Positions 8,494-19,248 of a stretch of 35,764 nucleotides of DNA are shown here, one piece after another. This DNA is from Oceanisphaera marina. GTDB taxonomy: Bacteria; Pseudomonadota; Gammaproteobacteria; Enterobacterales; Aeromonadaceae. The position numbers were made by a program, and so were the translations under genes. The notes beneath the pieces are model-generated. The model was not told the DNA's origin. It searched no databases and worked only from the letters and a program-made list of their open reading frames with translations. The DNA lies in contig NZ_BMKE01000027.1 of the NCBI RefSeq assembly GCF_014643915.1, forward strand, positions 1-35,764. The letters are read 5' to 3'. Position 1 is the stretch's first letter. Each line of letters begins with the position of its first letter.

Positions 8494-9567
8494 TTATAGT
8501 TGTAGGCTAACGTGTTGTAGGCGATGTAACGCCAGTTCTAACTTGGGAATATCAAATAGCTTGAGTTTGCGCTCGGCCCAGCGTCTGCCTGCAGGCCACC
8601 TATGTATTCCATTTATCACTGACTTAGCGTTGGCGGCAACGTGCTCCTGAGTGACCAACCAGTCTACGGTAGAGAGCAGCTCCATGCCAAAAGGGGACTC
8701 GAATCCATCGATTAGTTCGGCGGTTTTTTCCAATGCGGGCAGGTAGGTTGTTGCCTCTGTGTTCAGGTACAGAGCCACCTGGTCGCGTTTGGCATCGTTA
8801 AACCAGATCACGTCCCATGGGTCACAATCGCTGATGCGTTTTTCGCTTTTCAGGTAGCTACCATCCAGTCCGTCCAGCAAGTGGCGCAGCCGGTCTGCAT
8901 AGGGACCGTAGTTGTTGGCTACAAACTTGAGCTTCAGCGGATTATCCAATCCCTGAGCTTCAATGGCTCGCTCCAGAAACCAGGCCAGCTTCTGAATTTC
9001 CAGCAGGCTGCATTCCATACCCAGTACCCAGTAACGGCGTACCAGCTCGGCGATTAGAGCACGAGCCGGCGTGAGCGTCTCTACGCCCTTGGATTTGGCC
9101 ACATTCTGGTATTTGGCCGAGGGTTCATAGATAACAATCTCCACCCCTTGCAGATCACCCAACATCTGCTCGATATGCGGTTTTACCTCGGCCCAGTTCA
9201 GACCGCCATTACCTGCACCCAGCGGGGGGATGGCAATGGATCGCACCTGGTTGTGTTCGATAAAGCGGCGCAGGTCGGCAAGGCCGTCGATAATCCATTG
9301 CAGCTGGGATTTGGCACGCCAATACTGCTTGGTGGGGAAGTTGACGATCCATCTGGGGCCCATTAGCTCGCCGGTGTTGGTCACGAACATCTTGCCGGTC
9401 TGTACTTCTTTGGCTTTACAGGCGCTGGCGTAGGCCGCCATGTTTGCGGGAAAGCGCTCTTTGAACATCAGCGCTATGCCTTTGCCCATCACCCCCACGG
9501 TGTTAACCGTGTTTACCAGGGCATCAACGTCGGCGTCTAACAGGTTGCCTTGTGTATAAGTGATCAT
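8494..9567 (-). CDS. DarG-like macrodomain protein (DNA ADP-ribosyl glycohydrolase), no DarT partner
   Basis: The 357-residue protein has an N-terminal macrodomain (about 1-150) of the DarG/ALC1-like class: the ADP-ribose loop [18 protein letters not shown] (20-36), NFPTKQYWR with a lysine at residue 80, and [12 protein letters not shown] (114-125). DarG removes ADP-ribose from thymidine in DNA, and its catalytic lysine occupies this NFPTK position. Residues about 165-357 resemble the DarG C-terminal region and read like a Panacea/SocA-type fold ([23 protein letters not shown]). A strong ribosome site (TAGGAGG) precedes the ATG. The toxin DarT, normally encoded next door, is absent. The gene sits inside the restriction operon, between direct repeats. 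It may counter a DarT elsewhere or on phage; that is inference. Confidence 0.85.
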   Translation of the reverse strand: MITYTQGNLLDADVDALVNTVNTVGVMGKGIALMFKERFPANMAAYASACKAKEVQTGKMFVTNTGELMGPRWIVNFPTKQYWRAKSQLQWIIDGLADLRRFIEHNQVRSIAIPPLGAGNGGLNWAEVKPHIEQMLGDLQGVEIVIYEPSAKYQNVAKSKGVETLTPARALIAELVRRYWVLGMECSLLEIQKLAWFLERAIEAQGLDNPLKLKFVANNYGPYADRLRHLLDGLDGSYLKSEKRISDCDPWDVIWFNDAKRDQVALYLNTEATTYLPALEKTAELIDGFESPFGMELLSTVDWLVTQEHVAANAKSVINGIHRWPAGRRWAERKLKLFDIPKLELALHRLQHVSLQL

Positions 9568-9576
9568 GGCTACCTC

Positions 9577-9696
9577 CTAAAAGTACCAAGCGGGCAAACA
9601 ATGGATATCCAGTTTAACAGCCCGCTTATCGGTCCGTGCCTGTAATGTTTGTAACTGTTGCAGAAAGAGTTGTTCGACTTCCGTGTATTCAGGCAC
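9577..9696 (-). pseudogene. Fossil of the original hsdR start
   Basis: A minus-strand frame from GTG at 9696 to TAG at 9577 reads MPEYTEVEQLFLQQLQTL and then diverges. It matches codons 3-17 of hsdR, and the MPEYTEVEQ form is the standard HsdR N-terminus. Its GTG overlaps the stop of the AlbA_2 gene. This indicates that hsdR once followed that gene directly, before the darG-like gene was inserted. Confidence 0.75.
9646..9690 (-). repeat. Direct repeat partner of 8401-8445
   Basis: This is the second copy of the 45-bp hsdR 5' segment, 1245 bp from the first. Recombination between the two would delete the darG-like gene and restore an hsdR frame that starts at the GTG at 9696. Confidence 0.9.
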
Positions 9697-11803
9697 TGAA
9701 TAGCTTCTCGTCATCGGCTGATAGTGGCTTATCGCTTTTCATATATGCCTGCTTGGGGTGAGTCGGATTTTGAGGAAATGCAAGAAGTAGGTAGCCCTTG
9801 CGCACCAAGGGGGTCAAATACTGCTGCCGTAAACTGTCCGAATCTCGGTTGACCAATAGTGCAAGGCAAGACCGAGTGACATAGTGACCATCACATAAAG
9901 TCAACAGAATTTGTCGCATCAATCCAGTCTTAACACGTTGTTTTAGCTGTGGAGCGATGGCTTGCTCCTGTAACTTGCGAAGCAAATCGGGCTCTAATTT
10001 TTGCAAATCATGCACAACCGGGGCGGGTAAGTGATTTGAGAGCAGCCGGCCCAAATTGTCTAAGGCGTTCTGCTCGTTATCATCGGAGCTTTCACCGTTA
10101 TCATCGGAGCTTTCACCGTTATCATCGGAGCTTTCACCGTTATCATTGGAGCTCACGCCGTTATCATTGGAGCTCACGCCGTTATCATCGGAGCTCACGC
10201 CGTTATTATTGGAGCTCACGCCGTTATCATCGGAGTTTATCTTTAACAATCCGATGCCGCCGAAAACCAGCTCAGGAGTCGGTAGGTTTTGCCCTGGAAT
10301 AAAATACACGGCTCCTCGTCCCTGACCGGAAATTTCTAGCAACCCCTTTTGTACCAAGTCTCGTAATGCCAGCGTAATATCGTGGGAATGATCTGGGCAG
10401 ATCTCAACAATCCGCTTATGCGATACCACTTGTTCTGTTGCCGCCGCTGCCATGATCTGGCGCTCTAACAAAGGCAAGCGGGTAAAGCGGTCACTAAACA
10501 TGTTTTCTAGCTGCTCCAGAATACCTGCCGGCATCAGTTCCAGCATGCGCAACTCTAGAAGTGTCTGGGCTGGCTCATCAATCTCTCGAAGAGCCGGGGT
10601 TCGCCAGTGACGCCAGTTCCAACCGCTGTAAATTTTAGGGACCCCCGAACCTGCTCGCTCGCCTATACCAATCATCAGAAACATCTGGTGAATAATACGG
10701 TTGCGGCAGTCTGAAATACCGCCTTGCACGGCTTGCTCAAGCGGAATACGCATGGTACCCGGATTGCGAAAACCCATCATATCGGGGCGCTTAACCACCA
10801 GCACAGATACACGTTCGGTATAGTCCGCATGCACAATCGTGTTTACTAAGGCTTCGCGAATCGCCTCGTGCACGGGGGTGTCATCTTGACGCTGGCCCTG
10901 ATTCAACTTAAATGGGATTTTTAGTGATTCGGGGTTCGTTAACTTACCGTAAGTAATACGATAGAAATCAAACAGATTTCCAGACCAGCTACCGTCCGGA
11001 TACACTCTGTCTACCCAACGATTTTCCGTTTTAGCCTCGGGGCGTTCTTGATAATCCACGAAGTAATAAGGAGCCGCTTCTTGAATGGCTTCCCAGGTGC
11101 CAAACATCAGTACCCCCGCCAGAGTTAGCCCTTCTTGACCGCTTTCGCGGTCTTTGCGCCATCCTCGGAGTTTAAGTAGCAAGCCCTGATCATCTTCTGA
11201 CAGAAATGGATGGCCGGCACCTTTGGCATCACGCAACATCTGGCGGAAAATCGACAAACTGCGTTTATCGATATCCACCATACTAAAGCCTTTAAGAATA
11301 CGGCTGTCGCGCTCATCTTCAACTTGCTCGGCCTGCATGCGTCGTACTGTTTCGGCAGAGCAGCGACGATCTCCTTCGTGTAGGCGGCGATAAGTTCCGC
11401 GCATGGGGTTTTCACCCACATACACCGGTTTATCATAGCGGGAGGCAGGGCGAATTTGGACTTTGATGATCTTCTTACCATCAACCTCCAGTATCTCTAC
11501 ATCGGAGTCGTCTACCTGATTACGGCTAATTTTCTGTGGATTATTGAGGATATTGAATAGCTCGGTAAGCAGCCGCTCTGGCTCGGCAATACCGGACACC
11601 CGAAATTGGCCAATGGGCTCTTCTTCAATGCCCAACAAAATCGTCCCGCCACGGGTATTAGCAAAGGCACTAACGGTGGGCCAAAAATCCTTTGGGATCT
11701 CTCCCTTACCATTGCGACCAGCGGCTTTTTTACACTCTAACTCGCAGGATTCTGCTAAATCCAGCAGCCAGTTGGGCGTTGTCGTCAGCTTCACAGTCGG
11801 CAT
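9689..11803 (-). CDS. AlbA_2-domain and GHKL-ATPase protein in the RM operon
   Basis: This 704-residue protein begins with an AlbA_2 (Schlafen AAA_4-like) putative DNA-binding domain (about 15-140: ELECKKAAG, WPTVSAFANTRGGTILLGI). A GHKL ATPase-type domain follows (EAIREALVNTIVHADY, FRNPGTM, GIGERAGSGVPKI), then winged-helix segments. A linker of eight NGVSSDD/NGESSDD heptads precedes a C-terminal helical domain. Homologues are common between hsdS and hsdR in type I loci and are often annotated as transcriptional regulators or ATP-binding proteins, but their mechanism is not settled. The ATG overlaps the hsdS stop in TGATG, implying coupled translation. Confidence 0.85.
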   Translation of the reverse strand: MPTVKLTTTPNWLLDLAESCELECKKAAGRNGKGEIPKDFWPTVSAFANTRGGTILLGIEEEPIGQFRVSGIAEPERLLTELFNILNNPQKISRNQVDDSDVEILEVDGKKIIKVQIRPASRYDKPVYVGENPMRGTYRRLHEGDRRCSAETVRRMQAEQVEDERDSRILKGFSMVDIDKRSLSIFRQMLRDAKGAGHPFLSEDDQGLLLKLRGWRKDRESGQEGLTLAGVLMFGTWEAIQEAAPYYFVDYQERPEAKTENRWVDRVYPDGSWSGNLFDFYRITYGKLTNPESLKIPFKLNQGQRQDDTPVHEAIREALVNTIVHADYTERVSVLVVKRPDMMGFRNPGTMRIPLEQAVQGGISDCRNRIIHQMFLMIGIGERAGSGVPKIYSGWNWRHWRTPALREIDEPAQTLLELRMLELMPAGILEQLENMFSDRFTRLPLLERQIMAAAATEQVVSHKRIVEICPDHSHDITLALRDLVQKGLLEISGQGRGAVYFIPGQNLPTPELVFGGIGLLKINSDDNGVSSNNNGVSSDDNGVSSNDNGVSSNDNGESSDDNGESSDDNGESSDDNEQNALDNLGRLLSNHLPAPVVHDLQKLEPDLLRKLQEQAIAPQLKQRVKTGLMRQILLTLCDGHYVTRSCLALLVNRDSDSLRQQYLTPLVRKGYLLLAFPQNPTHPKQAYMKSDKPLSADDEKLFSA
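10077..10241 (-). repeat. 21-bp in-frame tandem repeat within the AlbA_2 gene
   Basis: Units begin at 10077, 10098, 10119, 10140, 10161, 10182 and 10203, with a partial eighth at 10224. Two subtypes are visible: three GAGCTTTCACCG-type units at the left and GAGCTCACGCCG-type units at the right, which points to recent duplication within each block. Each unit encodes seven residues (NGVSSND or NGESSDD), so copy-number changes keep the frame. Confidence 0.95.
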
Positions 11804-13072
11804 CAGCTCACCTCCGTGGTTGCGGTAGAGACAGTGACCTTGCCGGTGAGCAGGTCGTGCATCAGGCCGGATTTTTGTTTTTGTAGCTTTGCAAGAAGCT
11901 CTTCGTTGTGAACAATATTGGCATCTGCACTTTTTATAACCTCTGCAAAGCGATCTTGCTCATGACTGGTAGGAACACCACAACTGAACCCTGAAAACTC
12001 TATTCTGTTAATTTTAGGGAACCCACTTCGCATTGAGACAGTCTCCGCATATCGAGAAAATCGATCACCTAAAATCATTCCAAAAATATAAAAAGGGTTA
12101 TTCCCACCTTTGACATGTAGCGGATACATGTCTGCACTACAAATACCATCGAAGTCAGCCAAGATAGCTTTGCGTAGGTATGGACGTATCTTGCTGTACA
12201 CAATGTCTCCGCATTTGAATGTATACTTCCCGCTGATAGCGTTTTGTTCTCTTGCTGTCTCTTTGAGCAGTAACCGGCCTGTTCCTTTTTCAATGTGATC
12301 TGGTGCCACAAGAGTCATATCAATATAGGGCTGAACTAAAGGACTAACTTGGCCAGTTGGGAACTTAATCAGATCTAGAATGTTTCTAACCTCCCACGCC
12401 TTCGGAATCCAGCCAATGGGGGTTTCCTGGTACAGTTCCGGGGCCTGTTCGCGGGAGGGGCGCAGCTTGCCGTCGGCATCGATACCACGGGTGAAGAGAT
12501 CCTGCATTAAACCGGCTTTGATCTGTTGATACTTGCCGAGCAGGGCTTCTGTTTTTTCGATGGCCAGATCGATGGTTTGCAGGATACGGGCGATTTTTTG
12601 TTGGTGTCTTAGAGGCGGAAGCCCAATTCTGACGCTGGCGATGGCACCATTTGATAAACCGTATCTAGTTGAACCAGCAGCATACCTTGAGAAATAACGA
12701 ACAGTCTCATGCTGAGCCAATTGCTTACTCAAAAACTTAGAATTCACTGCAGCTTGGTTTGGCTTAATCAGCGCAAGGTGATATCCGCACACTAAATTGT
12801 CCATAGCTTCGACTACTACAGATGGGATACCGATATCATAAGGAGTCTCGGAGTCCTTGGTGATGATTACATCACCGTCTTGAACTTTAAACTTTTCGAT
12901 CTCAACTACATTCGCGGTAGCTTCCATGAAGTCTAAGTTACGAGTGATGTACTCATTGCTGTAGACGTCCATGTAGTTACAAAGCAAGACTGACTTTTCA
13001 CCCGGCAGGGACTTCTTATCAACGTTACTTATCCTGATATCAGCAATGTCAGAGAGGGCTACGTATTGCCAA

Positions 13073-13080
<8 letters not shown>
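11803..13080 (-). CDS. hsdS: Type I restriction-modification specificity subunit S
   Basis: The 425-residue protein has the two-fold HsdS layout: target recognition domain 1 (about 1-155), a central conserved helix region ([29 protein letters not shown]), target recognition domain 2 (about 210-375), and a second conserved helix ending [16 protein letters not shown]. HsdS chooses the bipartite DNA target for both methylation and cleavage; the target cannot be read from sequence. Its ATG overlaps the hsdM stop by eight bases (ATGAGTAA). The length is normal for a full two-domain subunit, so it looks intact. Confidence 0.95.
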
Positions 13081-15798
<2,718 letters not shown>

Positions 15799-15799
<1 letters not shown>

Positions 15800-16767
15800 T
15801 AATGGTTCCGTAATAGTTGAGCGGTGGCTTGTGCTGATGCTGTCTTTTCCGAAGATGTCTTGGCACTTGGTGTGAAACCCGGTGCGAGTGACGCATTGGC
15901 ACAAGCTTCTAAAATTTTGTGATTGCGTAGCCACAGATGGTGTTCATCGGCTGACAAATGGTGATCTTGGCTGCAATCTACATTCCAATGACGCAGTAGA
16001 TAGCCAGCTCTGGCGGCACAGATGTTTATCCGGCGGATAGGCTGATTGTTCTCTCTTAACATCCCAAAATCCAGAGCTATGGCTTCTGGGTGCTGGAGAT
16101 TGGGGTGGGGCACAAGCTCTAGGGAGAGCATATGGTTCCATTCTGTGTCTGCTAGCTGCTGTTCATGAGGCTCAACTGGTGTCTCATTCAAACAAACTTC
16201 AGTCACTCTTGTGCAAACAAAATCGCGAAACTGCTTGCGACTACGGCAGTAGCCCCGGATATGCCAGCGCTGACCGTTATTGACGATGACGTGAGGGATT
16301 ATGACCCGCTCATTGCTTCCCGAACTCAGCGATAGATAGGTTAGCTGTACTGCCTGTCTTTGGCTTATGGCTCTGCTTAGTGTGGCCAGAACCACTTGTG
16401 GCGGAGCAACTAGGTCAGGGGCATCTTCACAGAGGCTGGGTCTGGGGTGATCTACCGTCAACCCACCACCAAAGCCGTGGGCTAGGGTACTCAAAACTGC
16501 TCGGCTGTCATGAACGAACAAAGCTTGGAAGGTGTCTTTTCGGTAGTAACGTTTGTCTTCGTGGCGTAACACCAAGTTGTTGGATGCCAGCTCGCGGTAG
16601 AGGGTGAAATCCCGAGTACCGGAGGCCACCGCGGTGCCGAAGTTATTCATCAGCTCGCCACGGCCTACAGAGCCATAGTATTGCAGGCAGAAGTCGATGA
16701 ATGCCAAGCGCTCGCACTGAGCGTGGCTGTAATGCTGGAGTTTTGGGTTGTTGTGAGCTGTGTGCAC
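15799..16767 (-). CDS. WYL-domain transcriptional regulator (BrxR/CapW type)
   Basis: The 322-residue protein has an N-terminal winged helix (about 15-90, [23 protein letters not shown]), a WYL domain (about 125-200, with [24 protein letters not shown]) and a C-terminal WCX-like part. This architecture and the WHxRxYC...FRDFV block match BrxR/CapW repressors, which head BREX, CBASS and other defence operons and are thought to sense a ligand through WYL. It is the first gene of the seven-gene restriction operon and is translationally coupled to hsdM, so it probably autoregulates the operon. The start is a GTG at 16767 with a weak GGATAG upstream. The alanine- and serine-rich tail (about 295-322) is probably disordered. 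Confidence 0.88.
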
Positions 16768-16794
16768 AGACTATCCATTGTAGACGAGAATCAC

Positions 16795-16862
16795 GCTAAT
16801 GACGTTAGCTTAGATTAATGCCTTGAATGAAGCAATCATATTGATTACTTGCCAGCAGTAAT
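16795..16862. promoter_or_regulatory. Candidate operators in the divergent promoter region of the RM operon
   Basis: Two dyads lie 28-95 bp upstream of the WYL start: GCTAA-TGACG-TTAGC at 16795-16809 and ATTACT/AGTAAT at 16844-16862 with a 7-nt spacer. The 245-bp gap separates the defence operon from the rightward HTH-repA-repC genes, so these sites could serve either. BrxR-type regulators bind inverted repeats in just such positions. Confidence 0.4.
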
Positions 16863-17012
16863 ACTCTATTTAATGAAATACCCTCTTAAACGCATTTTTT
16901 ATAAAAAACTCGCTTAGTGGTCGTTTTGGGGGGCTTATTCAGGCAGTAGATTTTTACATTTCGATATAAATTCTCCTCAGGCACTAATTGTTTACATTCG
17001 AGGAGAAAAGGC

Positions 17013-17342
17013 ATGAGTGATAAAAAAAATACCGATAGTTCTATTGCAATTGTTTTACGAGAAATCCAAGAGTTACGAGACTTGGTTACGCGACAAGGAA
17101 GGGCTCAAAAAGAAATAATTTCAGTAGGTGAGTGTGCAGAATTATTAGGGCTTTCAGTTGGTTATGTGTACCGATTAACTCACGAAAAACGACTTCCTCA
17201 CTACAAGCCAAGCGGGAAAAAAGTTTATTTTCGACGGGCCGAACTGCTTGATTGGCTTCTGGCTCATCGGGTCTCGCCAGATAGTGAGCTCGCAGAGCAC
17301 GTAAATCATCGGATTCGTAAAGCCCACCGTGGCCAGCGATGA
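17013..17342 (+). CDS. Small helix-turn-helix protein (excisionase/AlpA-type)
   Basis: The 109-residue protein has an N-terminal helical segment (about 5-35) and then a MerR-like excisionase domain: EIISVGECAELLGLSVGYVYRLTHEKRLPHYKPSGKKVYFRRAELLDWL. Proteins with this fold act as recombination directionality factors or as small repressors. Here it precedes repA by 19 bp, the position occupied by the repF repressor in RSF1010, but it could equally be the Xis partner of the island integrase. A strong ribosome site (GAGGAG) lies before the ATG. Confidence 0.75.
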   Translation: MSDKKNTDSSIAIVLREIQELRDLVTRQGRAQKEIISVGECAELLGLSVGYVYRLTHEKRLPHYKPSGKKVYFRRAELLDWLLAHRVSPDSELAEHVNHRIRKAHRGQR

Positions 17343-17361
17343 GAGCGGTGAGGTTGATAAA

Positions 17362-18258
17362 ATGGAGCGTGGTTTTAGTGATTTTATAAAAAAATTAAGA
17401 TCGGATATGCCAAAGGGCCGAGCTATTAATCATCAGCATATCAACATTGGGGCAGCATTTTCGGAAATACCTCAGCCATTAGACTACGTGTTACCGGGTC
17501 TGATCGCCGGTTCGGTTGGCTCACTGATTTCTCCCGGTGGTGTAGGAAAGTCGATGTTTGCACTGCAGTTATCAATATTGATCGCCGGTGGCTCAGATAG
17601 GTTGGGGGTGGGAGCTTTACCGATAGGACGGGTAGTTTATTTACCCGCTGAAGATCCATTTCCCATCTTGCACCAACGGCTATATACGTTAGGAAAATAT
17701 TTAACATATGAGGAACGTCAGCTAGTAGATGAAAATTTAACCATTATCCCACTCAACGGAGATATGCCTGATTTAATGAGTAAAAAATGGTTTGAGGTAG
17801 TTGAGTCGTTAGCAAAATATTCGCGATTGTTAATTTTAGACACTTTGCGACGATTCCATCAAGCAGAGGAAAACTCTGGGACTGATATGGCCGAGTTAAT
17901 TGGTGTTATGGAAAAAATAGCATCAGTCACTGGATGTTCAATTTTGTTCCTTCACCATGCTAATAAAAGTTCAGCACATTACGCTGGGATAGATCAGCAG
18001 CATGCAACTCGTGGATCTTCTGTTCTGACTGATAACGTTCGTTGGCAGGCGTATCTCGTCGGCATGACTCAGGAAGAGGCCAAAAAAAATGGTATACCGG
18101 ACTTTGATCGCAGGCAGTATGTGAGATTTGGAGTGAGTAAGTGTAATTACCACTCAGGAGGAACAGATAGATGGCTCATTCGGGGTGATGGAGGCATTTT
18201 AACCGCGGTAGAGCTGCAGGAAAACGCTCACAGAGGGAGGCGACGTGCCGAAGTATGA
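17362..18258 (+). CDS. repA: IncQ/RSF1010-type replicative helicase RepA
   Basis: This protein of about 298 residues belongs to the RecA-fold hexameric helicases of IncQ plasmids (RSF1010 RepA is about 280 residues). Visible motifs are Walker A SPGGVGKSMFALQL (57-70), PAEDPF (95-100), Walker B LLILDT (156-161) and LFLHHANKSS (195-204). RepA unwinds DNA at oriV during strand-displacement replication. I chose the ATG at 17362 because it follows GAGG and lies outside the preceding gene. An in-frame GTG at 17329 would add eleven residues and overlap that gene. The 3' end overlaps repC by 14 bases. Confidence 0.87.
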   Translation: MERGFSDFIKKLRSDMPKGRAINHQHINIGAAFSEIPQPLDYVLPGLIAGSVGSLISPGGVGKSMFALQLSILIAGGSDRLGVGALPIGRVVYLPAEDPFPILHQRLYTLGKYLTYEERQLVDENLTIIPLNGDMPDLMSKKWFEVVESLAKYSRLLILDTLRRFHQAEENSGTDMAELIGVMEKIASVTGCSILFLHHANKSSAHYAGIDQQHATRGSSVLTDNVRWQAYLVGMTQEEAKKNGIPDFDRRQYVRFGVSKCNYHSGGTDRWLIRGDGGILTAVELQENAHRGRRRAEV

Positions 18259-19072
18259 TCTGGACCATGTGCGGCATGATGCGATTCACTGTCTTGCCCC
18301 GGGCCTATTCAGGGCCCTCAAGCGAGGAGAAAGACGCACTACCAAGCTGGATGTGGTGTATGAGTTCGGCAAGGGGCAGCGGGTCGAATTTTGTGGGCCT
18401 GAACCACTTGGTGCTGATGATCTAAGGGTGCTGCAGGGGTTGGTTGCTTTAGCTGGCCTGGAAGGAAGAGTGTTATCACCGACACCGAAATCGACGGTGG
18501 GTGTTGCGTTGCGCCAGATGCTGGAGCCACGTTGGGAAGCCGCCGGTGATAACGCCATTGTGGTGCAATGTAGCTATCGTAGGCTGGCCAGGGAAATAGG
18601 CTATGCAGTGGTAGATTGCAGCAGGCCGCTTAAAGTGTGTATTGAACGGCTGTGGAAAGTTTCTATTATTGTGCAGTCTGGTGAACAGCGGCGAGGCTTT
18701 AGACTGCTGGCTGACTATCGGAGTAGTGAAGAACTCCAGGGGGTGCATGTTGCCCTAAATCCACTGTTGGCCAATGCAGTGCTCGGCACTGACCGCCATA
18801 TTCGCATCAGCATGAGCGAAGTTAGGGCGATTAAGACCGAGGCTGCCCGACTGCTTCACCAGCGCCTCTGTGCCTGGATCAATATTGGCAGTTCTCGAAA
18901 AGTACAGTTAGTGACGTTGTGTGATTACCTTTTTCCTCATGGCGCAAGTGGGGCGGCTACCCGTAAGCGTTTAGAGCGTATTAGCCAGGCTCTGAGCGAG
19001 CTGACCAGTCTTGGCTGGCAGGTAGAAGAGTACGCGAAAGGCCGGCTGGAGATACGAAGGCCCCCATATTAA
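18245..19072 (+). CDS. repC: IncQ-type replication initiator RepC
   Basis: The 275-residue basic protein matches the RepC family in size (RSF1010 RepC is about 283 residues), in position after repA, and in sequence style: tandem winged-helix regions, including CSYRRLAREIGYAVVDCSRPL and the C-terminal RISQALSELTSLGWQVEEY. RepC binds the oriV iterons and recruits RepA. It starts at GTG 18245 behind GGGAGG, inside the end of repA, so the two are translationally coupled. The first iteron overlaps its last codons (PPY-stop). The third RSF1010 replication protein, primase RepB', is not encoded in the window. Confidence 0.85.
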   Translation: MPKYDLDHVRHDAIHCLAPGLFRALKRGERRTTKLDVVYEFGKGQRVEFCGPEPLGADDLRVLQGLVALAGLEGRVLSPTPKSTVGVALRQMLEPRWEAAGDNAIVVQCSYRRLAREIGYAVVDCSRPLKVCIERLWKVSIIVQSGEQRRGFRLLADYRSSEELQGVHVALNPLLANAVLGTDRHIRISMSEVRAIKTEAARLLHQRLCAWINIGSSRKVQLVTLCDYLFPHGASGAATRKRLERISQALSELTSLGWQVEEYAKGRLEIRRPPY

Positions 19073-19124
19073 CTGTCACATACCCCCATATTAACTGTCA
19101 CAAACCCCCATATTAACTGTCACA
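19061..19124. repeat. Three oriV iterons
   Basis: CCCCCATATTAACTGTCACA occurs three times without mismatch at 19061-19080, 19083-19102 and 19105-19124, a 22-bp period of two helical turns. Iterons of about 20 bp in three or more copies, bound by RepC, define oriV in IncQ plasmids. The location right after repC and the perfect conservation support an active oriV, and an AT-rich stretch follows at 19170-19210. Confidence 0.85.
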
Positions 19125-19212
19125 GCTACACCGGCCTGACGTCAGGGTTGACACGGCTTTACGGCAGTTTGAGTAATCTCATCTAGAATTATCCAGAATT
19201 CTCTAGTATCTG

Positions 19213-19240
19213 GTGCTGGAGGCCTTAGGGCCTCCAGCAC
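19213..19240. terminator. Strong hairpin between convergent repC and int
   Basis: GTGCTGGAGGCC and GGCCTCCAGCAC form a perfect 12-bp stem with a TTAG loop, eight bases from the int stop. The following tract (TATACTCTTT) is only a moderate terminator. Being next to the iterons, the hairpin could instead be a single-strand initiation site. Confidence 0.6.
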
Positions 19241-19248
19241 TATACTCT

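Noticed and set aside
9949-10325. Two plus-strand frames with repetitive arginine/histidine or serine/leucine sequence
   Set aside because: They are antisense shadows of the 21-bp tandem repeat in the AlbA_2 gene, with no start signals of their own.
15800-15934. Longer N-terminus for HsdM
   Set aside because: The extension lies within the WYL coding region and does not look like Hsd[11 protein letters not shown] is the usual start and is coupled to the WYL stop.
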